A stretch of DNA of 64,000 nt from Phycisphaeraceae bacterium (GCA_040222855.1 JAVKCD010000025.1:496001-560000), one strand, 5' to 3'; shown: positions 42,771 to 51,412, counted from the first letter of the stretch. Notes: a model not told the origin generated them from the sequence alone. Made by a program: numbers and translations.

Positions 42771-45017
42771 ATGAAGTATGTGCTGAGTTTGGCTGTTTGG
42801 ATGTTGTTGTTAGCTGTGGTTGCGCCGTCAGCGTGGGGGCAGATTCGTCTGGAGGCGGAGCAGGCCTCGCTGGGGTTTGAGGGGTATCTTTATCCGGGGT
42901 TGTGGACGCCGGTCCGGGTGGGTGTGGAGAACACGACGGGTCAGCCGTTGGCGGTGCGGCTGACGGTGCCGGTTCGGGATAGTGATGGGGACCAGGTTCA
43001 GTATCAGCGGGTGGTGACGGTGGACGCGAACCGGACGGCGGATGCGTGGTTGTATGTGATGAGCCCGCAGTCGTTTCAGACTGTGGTGGAGGTGCGGGCG
43101 GCCAACGCTGAGACGGGCGCTTCGTATCCCGGTGTTCAAATCCGCAGTGCGTCGCCAGCGGTTGTGCATGCCAAGCGGGTTTTGGTGCTGTCGACGGGTC
43201 GGGTCGGGCTGGAGGATTATGTGGATGGGGTCACGCGGCACGAGCCGGTGTATCCGATCGAGGGTTTGACGCTGCGTGATCTGCCGGATCGTGCGCATGG
43301 GTTGGATGCGATCGATGCGGTGGTATGGGCTCCCGGCGGGGGCGATCCGGCGACAGCGCGATGGACGCCGGCGCAGCAGAATGCTTTGCGGGGCTGGGTG
43401 CGGCGGGGCGGTCATCTGGTGTTGATCCTGCCGTCGGCGGGTCAGACGTGGGGGGCTTCGTCGCTGGCGGACGTGTTGCCGGTGGACCCGAGGCGGATGG
43501 AGCGTGTGACGATCGAGCCGCCTCGCTGGCTGGGGAGGTCGCTGACCTCGGAACCGGTGACGATCACTGCGACGGCGATGATTCCCAAGCCTGGGTCGAT
43601 GGTGCTGCATGAGCTTGAGGATGGCCGGGCTACGCTGGTGGCGGGGACTTATGGTTTTGGGCGTGTGACGGTGCTGGGCGCGGATGTTACGGATATCGCG
43701 CTGCGACGGATCGTGGCGGATGACGGGAGTTTTCGGGTGTGGCAGCGGGTCTTCGGCTGGCAGGCTCCGGTGCGTCCCAAGGCATGGATTGAGCAGCAGA
43801 TCAGGCAGGGTGAGGTGACTTCTGAGGACTCGCCGGTTCGGGTGAAGGTCACACTTGATGAGGGGATGTCGGCGTATACCGATCTGCGGCGAGCGGTGGG
43901 GCCGTGGCTGAATCTGTTGCTGATTCTGCTGGCGGCTTACTGGGCGGTGGCGGGTCCGCTTAGTTATTTGGCGGTGCGTCAGCGTCAACGAACAGAGTTG
44001 GCGTGGCTGGCTTTTGCGGTGTGTGTGGTGGTCTTTAGTTTGTTGTCGTGGGTGGTGATCGCGTTTGCGGCACCAGCTCAGACGCAGGTGCGTCATCTCA
44101 CGGTGCTGGATGTTGATGCGCGGGCGCGGATTGCGAGGGTCAATGGGTGGGCTTCGGCGTTCACGCCTGAGTTTGGGCGGGTCGCTATTCGGTTTGGGCA
44201 TGAGCCGATCGTCGGGACGTATCTGTCGTCGCCGGGTTGGCCGGGTGCGGCGATGCTGAGCTTTATTGATGCGCGGCCTTATCCGGTTGAGGCTGACGAC
44301 CCGTCGGGGTTGGGTGTGCCGTCGCGGTCGGCGGCTCGGATGGTGCGGTACGAGACGATGGGGCGGCTGGATGATCTTGGTTATCCGGGGACGTTTTACG
44401 ACACACTGACGCTGGTGGATGGCTTGCCTTCGGGGACGGTGCGGCATGAGGCGCCTGCGCCGATTCGTTATGTGCGTGCGACGTTTCTTCCTTTTGGTGA
44501 GACGGCGGACCGGGCGATTACCTGGGCGATCGATGAGCCTTGGGTAGCGGGTGAGTCGCTAGCGATCGCGCCTGAGAACGCTGTGCGGCTGGTGAATCGA
44601 CCGGGCGGGCTGCGGTTTGATCGGCAGCGGAGCCTGCGGAACGAGGGGCATCTGGGGGGTCAGTTGTCGGTGTTCCCGACGCAAGATGGGTGGCTGCAGA
44701 CTTCGGAGGGTGCGTTGCGGCCTCGTCTGCTGGCGATGCTTCGTGTGCTGACGTTTTATGACCTGCTGCCAGCGCCACGGTTTCATCAACTGGAGCTGAC
44801 GGATCGGGCGAAAGTCCTGAGGCGTGGGCAGCTCAAGCGTCTTGATCTGTCACAGAATCTGCTGCCGGGGCGGCTGATTCTGACGGGCCTGATCGAGGGG
44901 GCTGAGCTACCAGCGCCGCTGCTGATTGGCGGGCAGGAGCCCTCGTCTTCGGGGATGACGGCGGTGCGGATTGTGTACGACCTGACGGACGCCAGCGGTG
45001 GCGCGGAGACACGTTGA
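42771..45017 (+). CDS. Large membrane protein partner of ABC ATPase
   Basis: Not assigned to a family. The 748-residue product has a signal peptide (MKYVLSLAVWMLLLAVVAPSAWG), an extracytoplasmic part of ~370 residues with beta-rich PGLWTPVRVGVENTTGQPL and a GldG/glutamine-amidotransferase-like region (DAVVWAPGGGDPA, LRGWVRRGGHLVLILP, GRVTVLGADVTDIALR), two transmembrane helices (about 385-445) and another extracytoplasmic part. The layout resembles planctomycete proteins encoded next to ABC-2 exporters. The stop overlaps the ATPase start (TGATG). TAGAAT lies 22 bases before the ATG. Confidence 0.75.
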   Translation: MKYVLSLAVWMLLLAVVAPSAWGQIRLEAEQASLGFEGYLYPGLWTPVRVGVENTTGQPLAVRLTVPVRDSDGDQVQYQRVVTVDANRTADAWLYVMSPQSFQTVVEVRAANAETGASYPGVQIRSASPAVVHAKRVLVLSTGRVGLEDYVDGVTRHEPVYPIEGLTLRDLPDRAHGLDAIDAVVWAPGGGDPATARWTPAQQNALRGWVRRGGHLVLILPSAGQTWGASSLADVLPVDPRRMERVTIEPPRWLGRSLTSEPVTITATAMIPKPGSMVLHELEDGRATLVAGTYGFGRVTVLGADVTDIALRRIVADDGSFRVWQRVFGWQAPVRPKAWIEQQIRQGEVTSEDSPVRVKVTLDEGMSAYTDLRRAVGPWLNLLLILLAAYWAVAGPLSYLAVRQRQRTELAWLAFAVCVVVFSLLSWVVIAFAAPAQTQVRHLTVLDVDARARIARVNGWASAFTPEFGRVAIRFGHEPIVGTYLSSPGWPGAAMLSFIDARPYPVEADDPSGLGVPSRSAARMVRYETMGRLDDLGYPGTFYDTLTLVDGLPSGTVRHEAPAPIRYVRATFLPFGETADRAITWAIDEPWVAGESLAIAPENAVRLVNRPGGLRFDRQRSLRNEGHLGGQLSVFPTQDGWLQTSEGALRPRLLAMLRVLTFYDLLPAPRFHQLELTDRAKVLRRGQLKRLDLSQNLLPGRLILTGLIEGAELPAPLLIGGQEPSSSGMTAVRIVYDLTDASGGAETR

Positions 45018-45955
45018 TGGCGATGATTCAGACCAAGAATCTCACGAAGAAGTATGGCGACCTGGTGGCGCTGGATCACCTGGATCTGACCGTCGAGGCG
45101 GGGGATGCGTTTGGCTTTCTGGGTCCGAACGGGGCCGGGAAGACGACGACGATGAAGATTCTGGCGACGCTGTTGAAGCCAACATGGGGTGAGGCTCGGA
45201 TCGACGGGCTGAGTGTCGGGCCGGTGAATGCCCAGGAGGTGCGGCGGATCATTGCGTATGTTCCGGATTTCTTCGGGTCATATGCAGACCTGACGGTGAC
45301 GGAGTATCTGGAGTTTTTCGCTTCGGCTTATCAGATCAACGGGCCGGAGCGGCGGCGGGTGATCGGGGATGTGCTGGAGCTAACGGACCTGACGGGTAAG
45401 TCGTTGTCGGAGGTTAATGGTCTGTCACGCGGGATGCAGCAGCGGTTGTCCGTGGCGCGGGCGTTGCTGCACGACCCGAAGCTGTTGCTGCTTGATGAGC
45501 CGGCGTCGGGTTTGGACCCGCGGGCGCGGGTTGAGATGCGCGAACTGCTCAAGGAGCTGCATCGCATGGGCAAGACGATTCTGATCAGCTCGCACATCCT
45601 GCCGGAGCTGTCGGAGCTGTGTACGAAGTTCGGGATCATCGAGCGTGGGAAGCTGAGGTTTGTGGGGACCAAGGAGGAGTTGCTGCAACGGACCGAGACG
45701 GGGGCGATGCTCAGGGTGCGGGTGGCGGAGAAACCGGACTTGGCGCGGAAGGCTCTGGAGGGATTGACGGGTGTGCTCGAGGCGACGGTCGATCCGGATG
45801 GTATTCGCGTGCGGCTGGAGGCTCACCATCCGGAGACAGTCGGTCAGATTGCGCGATGTCTGGTGGAGGCGGGGTTGAAGCTGGTGGAGTTGCGGGCGGA
45901 GGAGGCGAGTCTCGAGACGGCGTTTATGCGGATGACCGAGGGGGCTGTGCAGTAG
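45017..45955 (+). CDS. ABC transporter ATP-binding protein (ABC-2 type)
   Basis: A 312-residue ATPase. Walker A GPNGAGKTTTMKIL, Q-loop region YVPDFFGSYADLTVTEYL (Gln replaced by Pro-Asp-Phe, as in several ABC-2 exporters), signature LSRGMQQRLSVARAL, Walker B LLLLDEPASGLD and the switch His in LISSHIL. A C-terminal domain (about 225-312) is typical of the DRA/NatA-like class. The permease is expected to be elsewhere or to be the overlapping upstream membrane protein, which has only two helices. Start at 45017 overlaps the upstream stop by one base. Confidence 0.92.
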   Translation: MAMIQTKNLTKKYGDLVALDHLDLTVEAGDAFGFLGPNGAGKTTTMKILATLLKPTWGEARIDGLSVGPVNAQEVRRIIAYVPDFFGSYADLTVTEYLEFFASAYQINGPERRRVIGDVLELTDLTGKSLSEVNGLSRGMQQRLSVARALLHDPKLLLLDEPASGLDPRARVEMRELLKELHRMGKTILISSHILPELSELCTKFGIIERGKLRFVGTKEELLQRTETGAMLRVRVAEKPDLARKALEGLTGVLEATVDPDGIRVRLEAHHPETVGQIARCLVEAGLKLVELRAEEASLETAFMRMTEGAVQ

Positions 45956-46007
45956 AGTCTGGAGGACGCGGATCGCCTATCCCCCTTGTCTTGACAGCGG
46001 GAGTTAC

Positions 46008-46040
46008 AAAAAGAGACCCGACAGGCTATCGCCCGTCGGG
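46008..46040 (-). terminator. Terminator of the gene at 46096-47037
   Basis: On the minus strand CCCGACGGGC and GCCTGTCGGG pair at nine of ten positions around GATA, followed by TCTCTTTTTG. It lies 56 bases after the stop codon of the minus-strand gene. Confidence 0.75.
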
Positions 46041-46095
46041 ATCCCGTGTCTCGCCACCTTTTCCGGTGTGCACGGAGCCACTAGCTCCGCATAAA

Positions 46096-47037
46096 TCATA
46101 AATCGAGTTGGTCATCCTGTCGATTATTTTCTGCGGTCTGGCCTGATGATTCTTGTGAATCCAGGTCGTTCATGCCGGACCTTCGGTCCCGCTGGCCTCT
46201 GGGGCGTTCCTGCCTGCCTTCGCCAGACCCCCCACGTTCACGAGCGCCCTGCATCCGGCGTTCCATCTCTTCGCGGGCTTGTTCCACGTTGGCATCGAAG
46301 GTCTCGAACTGTTCTGTGGTCAGGAGTTCGCGGATTTCAGCGAGGCTGTCGATGAGCTTGGGAGCGGTTTGTCGGAGTTCACGGAACTCGGCCATGAGGC
46401 TTTGGAGTCGATCGCGGTCCTGAAGCTCCCGGGCGTCGCGGGCCTCGGCCATGAGGTCGCGGAGGGCTTGTTCGTTGGTCTCATGCCAGGCTTCGAGTTC
46501 TCCGCGAAAGGTGGCGGCGATCTCCATGACCTCATCACGTTGGGCGTCGTCGAGGTCGACGCCACGGAAGAGTTCGCGGAGCATCTGTCCTCGCTCGGGC
46601 TGTCCGGATCGAGGGGGCGCCATGCCGGGCTCACCGCCGGGCCCGCGGCGGTCGCCGAAGCGATCGCCACGCTCGGGTCCAGGGCCGGGGGCACCAAACT
46701 CGTTGCCACGAGGCCCTCTGCGGTCACTCATGCCGCGACCATCGCGGCCGGGTGGGGGCATAAAGCCTTGTTGGCCACGGGGTTGTCCCTGCATGCCACG
46801 GCGGCCGTCACGCGGATCGCCGAAGTCCTGTCCACGGGGTCCGCGCGAGGGCGGCGGCATGAACTCGTGGCCGCAGTTGGGGCAGGTCATCTCGGCGTGA
46901 TGTCCTGGGGTGTTTTGGCCCATGCCCTGTCTGGGACCTGGCTGAGCGAAGGCTGGGACAACGGCGACGCCAGCGAAGCCTATAGCGACGGTAGCGAGTC
47001 CTGCGATGAGAAGGTTACGGGTAGTCGGGAGTTTCAT
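46096..47037 (-). CDS. Exported Zn-ribbon and Gly/Arg/Pro-rich protein
   Basis: Not recognised as a whole. The 313-residue product has a signal peptide (LLIAGLATVAIGFAGVAVVPAFA), a TCPNCGHEF half zinc-ribbon (Cys52/Cys55), a long low-complexity Gly/Arg/Pro/Asp segment (about 60-150) with repeated RGP/GRRG units, a helical part with FRGVDLDDAQRDEVMEIAATFRGELEAWHE and LLTTEQFETFDANVEQA, which resembles Spy/CpxP helical motifs (LTxxQ), and a second low-complexity basic tail. GGA plus a purine-rich site precedes the ATG. A periplasmic scaffold, nucleic-acid-binding or metal-binding role is possible. Confidence 0.7.
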   Translation of the reverse strand: MKLPTTRNLLIAGLATVAIGFAGVAVVPAFAQPGPRQGMGQNTPGHHAEMTCPNCGHEFMPPPSRGPRGQDFGDPRDGRRGMQGQPRGQQGFMPPPGRDGRGMSDRRGPRGNEFGAPGPGPERGDRFGDRRGPGGEPGMAPPRSGQPERGQMLRELFRGVDLDDAQRDEVMEIAATFRGELEAWHETNEQALRDLMAEARDARELQDRDRLQSLMAEFRELRQTAPKLIDSLAEIRELLTTEQFETFDANVEQAREEMERRMQGARERGGSGEGRQERPRGQRDRRSGMNDLDSQESSGQTAENNRQDDQLDL

Positions 47038-47181
47038 GGTCAGGTCCTTTCCCTGATGGGTGGGTGATTCTCAAGCGGAGTAACGCTGTTGCGGGGGGTT
47101 CATTGCAGGGCAAGTCGAGAAATGCGTGGTTGGCTAAGGATCGCCGATCGACCTAGGATCGAGGTTTGAGGAGCATTCAGC

Positions 47182-48300
47182 ATGGCAACGACAAAAGAAC
47201 AGGTCCTTCAGACGCTGCAGACTGTGCAGGACCCCGAGCTTCACAGGGACCTGGTGTCATTGAATATGGTGCGTCACGTGGCGGCTTGTGATGGGGTGGT
47301 GCAACTACAGATCAAGGTGTCGTCGCTGAATGAAGATCTGCGTAAAGAGCTACGCGGGCGGATCGAGTCAGCGTTGCGTGCGATCGACCCGCCTGTGGAG
47401 AAGCTGGAGGTTGAGTTCGTGTCCGGGCTGGCTCAGGCAGGAGGTCAGAAGCCTCAGCCGCAGGCGACAGTGGGTGAGTCCGGCGAGAAAGAGAATCTGC
47501 TGCCAGGTGTTAAGCACATCATCGCGGTGGGTGCCGGGAAGGGGGGTGTCGGGAAGTCGACGGTGGCGGTGAATCTTGCGATTGGACTCGCCCGGCGGGG
47601 CGCGCGGGTTGGGATTCTGGATGGCGATATTTACGGGCCGTCGCTGCCGACGATGCTCGGGTTGGATCGGTTCAGCCCGAAGGCAGAGGGGAAGAATCTG
47701 CTGCCGTTTGATGTGCATGGGGTTTTTGCGATGTCGCTTGGGTCGCTGGTGGAGGATGAGAAGCCTCTGATCTGGCGAGGGCCGATGGCGCATGGTGCTT
47801 TCAGGCAACTGGTGACGCAGACGCTTTGGGGAGCGTTGGACTACCTGATTATTGACCTCCCGCCTGGGACGGGGGATGTCCCACTGACGATGGCGCAGTT
47901 GTTGCCGTTGACAGGTGCGGTAGTGGTGTGCACGCCTCAGAAGGTGGCGCAGGACGATGCTCGGCGGGCGGTGGCGATGTTCCGGCAGTTGCGGATCGAG
48001 GTGTTGGGAGTCGTCGAGAACATGAGCTACTTCATCGGTGACGATGGCAAGGAGTACGACATCTTCGGTAAGGGCGGAGCGGAACTGATGGCCCAGCAGA
48101 TGGGTGTGCCGTTTTTAGGGCAGATTCCGATCAACACGGCGATCCGTTACAACGCCGACGCTGGCGATCCGACGGCGAACTACACGGGTGATGATCAACT
48201 CGCGAAGGAGTTGACGGCAGTCACGGAGAAGCTAGCGGCGCAGGTATCGATGCACCTGATGTCGGAGGCGGCGGATCGGCCGACGCTTTCGGTGAGGTAA
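47182..48300 (+). CDS. Mrp/ApbC-family ATPase (iron-sulfur carrier type)
   Basis: A 372-residue P-loop ATPase of the Mrp/ApbC/Nbp35 family that carries iron-sulfur clusters. It begins with a DUF59/MIP18 domain (about 1-85, LQTLQTVQDPELHRDLVSLNMV), then the ATPase core: deviant Walker A GAGKGGVGKSTVAVNLA, DGDIYGPSLPTMLG, RGPM, DYLIIDLPPGTGDVPL and NMSYFIGDDGKEYDIFGKGG. The CxxC that normally bridges the cluster between two subunits (in the CPxCG loop after MSYF) is replaced by GDDGKE. A leader with GAGGAG and a TAGGAT -10-like box are upstream. Confidence 0.88.
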   Translation: MATTKEQVLQTLQTVQDPELHRDLVSLNMVRHVAACDGVVQLQIKVSSLNEDLRKELRGRIESALRAIDPPVEKLEVEFVSGLAQAGGQKPQPQATVGESGEKENLLPGVKHIIAVGAGKGGVGKSTVAVNLAIGLARRGARVGILDGDIYGPSLPTMLGLDRFSPKAEGKNLLPFDVHGVFAMSLGSLVEDEKPLIWRGPMAHGAFRQLVTQTLWGALDYLIIDLPPGTGDVPLTMAQLLPLTGAVVVCTPQKVAQDDARRAVAMFRQLRIEVLGVVENMSYFIGDDGKEYDIFGKGGAELMAQQMGVPFLGQIPINTAIRYNADAGDPTANYTGDDQLAKELTAVTEKLAAQVSMHLMSEAADRPTLSVR

Positions 48301-48309
48301 CAACCGGGA

Positions 48310-48888
48310 TCAGATCGTGCAGTTTTGTGAGGATGGCTTCTTCTTGTTCCACGGCATTCGCGCCAGGAGCATGGCCATCCCGCAGGTGTCGGTGAGGCCT
48401 GCGAAGAGCAGGCCAGCGCCGACGAAGCCAGAGAGGCCGATGAACCAAGGGTGAACGATGGCGGCGAGGATCACGCCGAGGAGGATGAGTGATCCGGCGG
48501 TGATCTGGACCTGGCGCATGATGGAGATCGCGCCCCTGGCTCGGGTCACCGGGAGTCCGGCGTCGGCCCAGGCGGCGGTTCCGCCTTCGGTGTTGATGAT
48601 GTTACTCAGACCTGCGGACACCAGGCGTTCACAGGCTTTGGCCCCGCGACCGCCAGCGTGGCAGATGACGTAAATCGACTGGTCATCGGTGGCTAGCGTT
48701 CGGATCGTGTCGGTGTCGAGCTGGTCGAGAGGCATCAGGCGGGCCTGTGGGATGTGGACGGCGTGATACTCGGCGGGCGTGCGGACGTCGATGAGCAGGG
48801 CGTTGGGGTCTGACTTAAGGTGCTTGGCGAGCTGCTCGGGGGTGATCGAGCCGTAGGCGGCGATTGGTGATTGGGCGGTGGTGGTCAT
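48310..48888 (-). CDS. YgaP-like rhodanese with membrane tail
   Basis: A 192-residue protein: an N-terminal rhodanese domain (about 10-115) with LLIDVRTPAEYHAVHIP and the active Cys in VICHAGGRGAKAC, then a DUF2892-type membrane part with two helices and CGMAMLLARMPWN near the end. This is the layout of E. coli YgaP, which takes sulfane sulfur and can be nitrosylated. The Cys loop reads C-H-A-G-G-R-G rather than C-x-x-G-x-R-S. Third gene of the arsR-type/CoADR/YgaP unit, 27 bases after the upstream gene. Confidence 0.85.
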   Translation of the reverse strand: MTTTAQSPIAAYGSITPEQLAKHLKSDPNALLIDVRTPAEYHAVHIPQARLMPLDQLDTDTIRTLATDDQSIYVICHAGGRGAKACERLVSAGLSNIINTEGGTAAWADAGLPVTRARGAISIMRQVQITAGSLILLGVILAAIVHPWFIGLSGFVGAGLLFAGLTDTCGMAMLLARMPWNKKKPSSQNCTI

Positions 48889-48915
48889 GGAGAGGACTCC
48901 GGGTGAGTATTGCCT

Positions 48916-50601
48916 TCAGGCGTTGGCGTGTTCGCAAACGTTTGAGCGATTGCGGACGGTTGCGCCGCCAGCAAGTTCGAGGATGTTGCGGAAGCCGTGT
49001 TGGGCAAGCAATCGTGCGGCGACATGGCTGCGGACGCCGGAGGCGCAGGTCACGATGGTGGGTTTAGATGGATCGAGTTCGTTGAGGCGGTCGCGGAGGT
49101 CATCGACGGGGATGTTGATGGCGTGCTCTCCGGCACGCAGCGGTGCTTTGGCGACCTCGCTAGGCGTGCGGACATCCACCAGTTGATACGGGGTCAGGTC
49201 GGAGTCGCTGTCGGCGAAGGTGTCGGAGCCATCGAGGGCGTTGCAGGCGGCGAAGGCGGCCATGTGGAGCACGTCCTTGGCGGAACCGAAGGGTGGGGCG
49301 TAGGCAAGGTCGAGGTTGGCAAGGTCGCGGACGGTGCCCTTCATCGCCATGAGGGTGGCGATGACATCGAGTCGTTTGTCGATGCCCTCAGCGCCGACGG
49401 CTTGGGTGCCGAGCACGCGGCCGGTGGTCGGGGCGTAAGCGAGCTTGAGGGTGACGGGTTTGGCGCCGGGGAAGTAGCCCGCGTGATGATTGGCGATGAC
49501 GGTGACGGTCTGCATCGGGATACCGAAGCGTTCAGCAGAGCGGTTGGTCAGGCCGGCGAGGCCTGCGGTGACGCTGAAGACCCGAACGATGGAGGTCCCG
49601 AATACATCACCCATCGGGGAGGCGTCGCCAGTGGCAGCGTGGGTGCCCGCGATCCGGCCGGCGCGGTTCGCAGGCCCGGCCAGGGCGATGCGCATCGGGT
49701 TGCCGGTCGGGCCATAGGCGTACTCGACGGCATCGCCGACGGCGTAGATATCGGGGTCGGAGGTGCGCATGAAGCGGTCGACGGTGATGCCGCGGGTCGA
49801 GCCGAGTTCGAGTCCGGCGTCCTCGGCGAGTTTGGTGTTGGGAATCACTCCGACGCCAAAGATGACAGCGCCGACAGCGACGGTCTCGCTGGACTTAAGC
49901 GTGGCGGTGAGGGTCTGGCCTTGTTGCTCGATGGCGACGACCTCGTCTCGGACACGGAGGTCGATGCCTTGTCGTTGGAGCTCCTCAGCGATCGGCGTGG
50001 CCATCTCGGGGTCCATTAGCGCGAGGACCTGAGGGGCGCGTTCGACGAGGGTGACGTGCATGCCGCGGACGCGGAGCTGCTCAGCCATCTCGAGTCCGAT
50101 GTAGCCGGCGCCAACGACCAGGGCACGTTGCTGTTCCAGGCCTTCGAGATGGTCGTGGATAGCGTCGGTGTCATCGAGGTTACGGAGCGTGAAGACGCCG
50201 GGGAGCTCCTTGCCCGGGATCTCCGGGACGATCGGGCGGGCACCCGGCGCGAGGATGAGCTTGTTGTAGGGCAGGTCGAGTTCTTCGCCAGCGACGTGGT
50301 TGTGGACGCGGACGGTCTTGTTCGCACGGTCGATGCGGATGGCTTCATGCCTTGGGCGTACGTCGATACGGAATCGCTGGCGGAGGAGTTCCGCGGAGGC
50401 GACGGTGAGCTTGGCGCGGTCGGCGATCTCTCCGCCGAGGTAGTAAGGCAGTCCACAGTTGGCGAAGGATACGTGATGGTCTTTCTCGAGTAAGACGATG
50501 TTGGCGTGTTCGTTCATGCGTCGGGCGCGGGCTGCTGCGGACGCTCCGCCAGCGACTCCGCCGACGATCACGATGTTGAGATTCTGTTGGAAGGTGTTCA
50601 T
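48916..50601 (-). CDS. CoA-disulfide reductase-rhodanese fusion (CoADR-RHD)
   Basis: A 561-residue FAD/NAD(P)H-dependent oxidoreductase. The N-terminal part carries the FAD-binding IVIVGGVAGGASAAARARR, the redox-active Cys in SFANCGLPYYLGG, NAD-binding LVVGAGYIGLEMAEQL, and DIYAVGDAVEYAY. The C-terminal rhodanese (about 460-550) has YQLVDVRTPSEV and the active Cys in IVTCASGVRSHVA. Members act as CoA-persulfide/polysulfide reductases in sulfide handling. The ATG at 50601 gives the standard N-terminus. The gene follows the ArsR-type regulator by 16 bases and precedes the YgaP-like gene. Confidence 0.9.
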   Translation of the reverse strand: MNTFQQNLNIVIVGGVAGGASAAARARRMNEHANIVLLEKDHHVSFANCGLPYYLGGEIADRAKLTVASAELLRQRFRIDVRPRHEAIRIDRANKTVRVHNHVAGEELDLPYNKLILAPGARPIVPEIPGKELPGVFTLRNLDDTDAIHDHLEGLEQQRALVVGAGYIGLEMAEQLRVRGMHVTLVERAPQVLALMDPEMATPIAEELQRQGIDLRVRDEVVAIEQQGQTLTATLKSSETVAVGAVIFGVGVIPNTKLAEDAGLELGSTRGITVDRFMRTSDPDIYAVGDAVEYAYGPTGNPMRIALAGPANRAGRIAGTHAATGDASPMGDVFGTSIVRVFSVTAGLAGLTNRSAERFGIPMQTVTVIANHHAGYFPGAKPVTLKLAYAPTTGRVLGTQAVGAEGIDKRLDVIATLMAMKGTVRDLANLDLAYAPPFGSAKDVLHMAAFAACNALDGSDTFADSDSDLTPYQLVDVRTPSEVAKAPLRAGEHAINIPVDDLRDRLNELDPSKPTIVTCASGVRSHVAARLLAQHGFRNILELAGGATVRNRSNVCEHANA

Positions 50602-50617
50602 GGTGCTGTCAGTTCTG

Positions 50618-50938
50618 TCAGGTGGACAACTCGTCACGATGGGTCTGGAGGCACTCGATGATGAAGCTGGCCGCCGGGTGATGGACGCGGTAGAACGACT
50701 CGCGTCCCTCGCGCTCGACGCGGAGGATGCGGTGGGCTTTGAGTTGTGTGAGGTGGCCGGAGACGGCGGCCTGGGGCAGGTCCAGGGTGAGGGCGAGTTC
50801 GCCAACGGACAGGCGTCGGTCTAGGAGGGTCTCGATGAGGCGCAGGCGGTGCGGGTGAGCCATGACCCTGAGCAGCGGGGCGGCTGCGTCGAGCAGTTCG
50901 GTCGGCAGGGCATCACGGTTGGTGGTGGGTGGGCTCAT
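50618..50938 (-). CDS. ArsR/SmtB-family transcriptional regulator
   Basis: A 106-residue winged-helix regulator. The fold is visible as LLRVMAHPHRLRLIETLLDRRLSVGELALTLDLPQAAVSGHLTQLKAHRILRVEREGRESFYRVHHPA, the recognition helix being PQAAVSGHLTQL. A CxC metal site is absent; the only Cys is near the C-terminus (IIECLQTH), so metal sensing by the classical alpha-3 motif is unlikely. With the CoADR-RHD and YgaP-like genes it suggests a sulfide or persulfide response as in BigR/SqrR, although those use two cysteines. TATATT lies 8 bases before the ATG and is overlapped by an operator-like palindrome. Confidence 0.85.
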   Translation of the reverse strand: MSPPTTNRDALPTELLDAAAPLLRVMAHPHRLRLIETLLDRRLSVGELALTLDLPQAAVSGHLTQLKAHRILRVEREGRESFYRVHHPAASFIIECLQTHRDELST

Positions 50939-50950
50939 TGCCTATCAATA

Positions 50951-50968
50951 TATCGACAGATTTCGATA
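50951..50968. promoter_or_regulatory. Palindromic operator upstream of the ArsR-type gene
   Basis: TATCGA, six bases and TCGATA. It overlaps the -10 region of the minus-strand operon, as expected for ArsR-family autorepression. Confidence 0.6.
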
Positions 50969-51031
50969 AATCAATCTATCAGGGAGGATAAATCTTGATT
51001 TTATTGTGGATCGAGTTGTCTTTGGCTGATA

Positions 51032-51046
51032 CTATGTTTTACATAG
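51032..51046. promoter_or_regulatory. PadR-type operator upstream of padR
   Basis: CTATGT, TTT and ACATAG form a perfect 6-bp palindrome directly upstream of the padR ribosome site (GGAGG, 51051-51055). The ATGT/ACAT core matches PadR-family operators. Confidence 0.65.
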
Positions 51047-51061
51047 CATAGGAGGCGTACT

Positions 51062-51412
51062 ATGAAGCTGGAACGCGAGTTGATGCGGGGGGCAGGGCCG
51101 TTGGCGGTGCTCAAGCTGCTGGAGCCGGGGGAGAAGTATGGGTACGAGCTGGTGCAGTCTCTCGACAAGCAGACCGGCGGTTTGCTGGCGATGGGGCAGT
51201 CGACGCTGTATCCGATGCTCTACAACCTTGAGGCCAAGGGGCTGATCGCCGGGCGGAGCGACACGGCCGGAAGTCGGCCGCGGAAGTACTACCGGCTCAC
51301 GACGCGTGGTCGGCGGAAGCTCGCCAGCGATGGGGCGCAGTGGGCTCGGCTGGTCGAGGCGATGCAGGCGCTCGGGCTTGGCGAGCAGAAGGCGGCGGGG
51401 GGGATGGCATGA
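51062..51412 (+). CDS. PadR-family transcriptional regulator
   Basis: A 116-residue regulator of the PadR-s1 type: LMRGAGPLAVLKLLEPGEKYGYELVQSL at the start, GQSTLYPMLYNLEAKGLIAGR as the recognition helix and wing, and PRKYYRLTTRGRRKL. GGAGG lies six bases before the ATG. The stop overlaps the ATG of the next gene (ATGA), so it is co-translated with the HAAS-type protein, a pairing seen throughout Planctomycetota and Bacillota, where PadR represses the pair. Confidence 0.92.
   Translation: MKLERELMRGAGPLAVLKLLEPGEKYGYELVQSLDKQTGGLLAMGQSTLYPMLYNLEAKGLIAGRSDTAGSRPRKYYRLTTRGRRKLASDGAQWARLVEAMQALGLGEQKAAGGMA

Noticed and set aside
42828-44447. 539-residue minus-strand reading opposite the ABC partner gene
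   Set aside because: It is rich in Arg, His and Pro, has no domain pattern, and lies wholly antisense to a gene with a signal peptide and clear helices.
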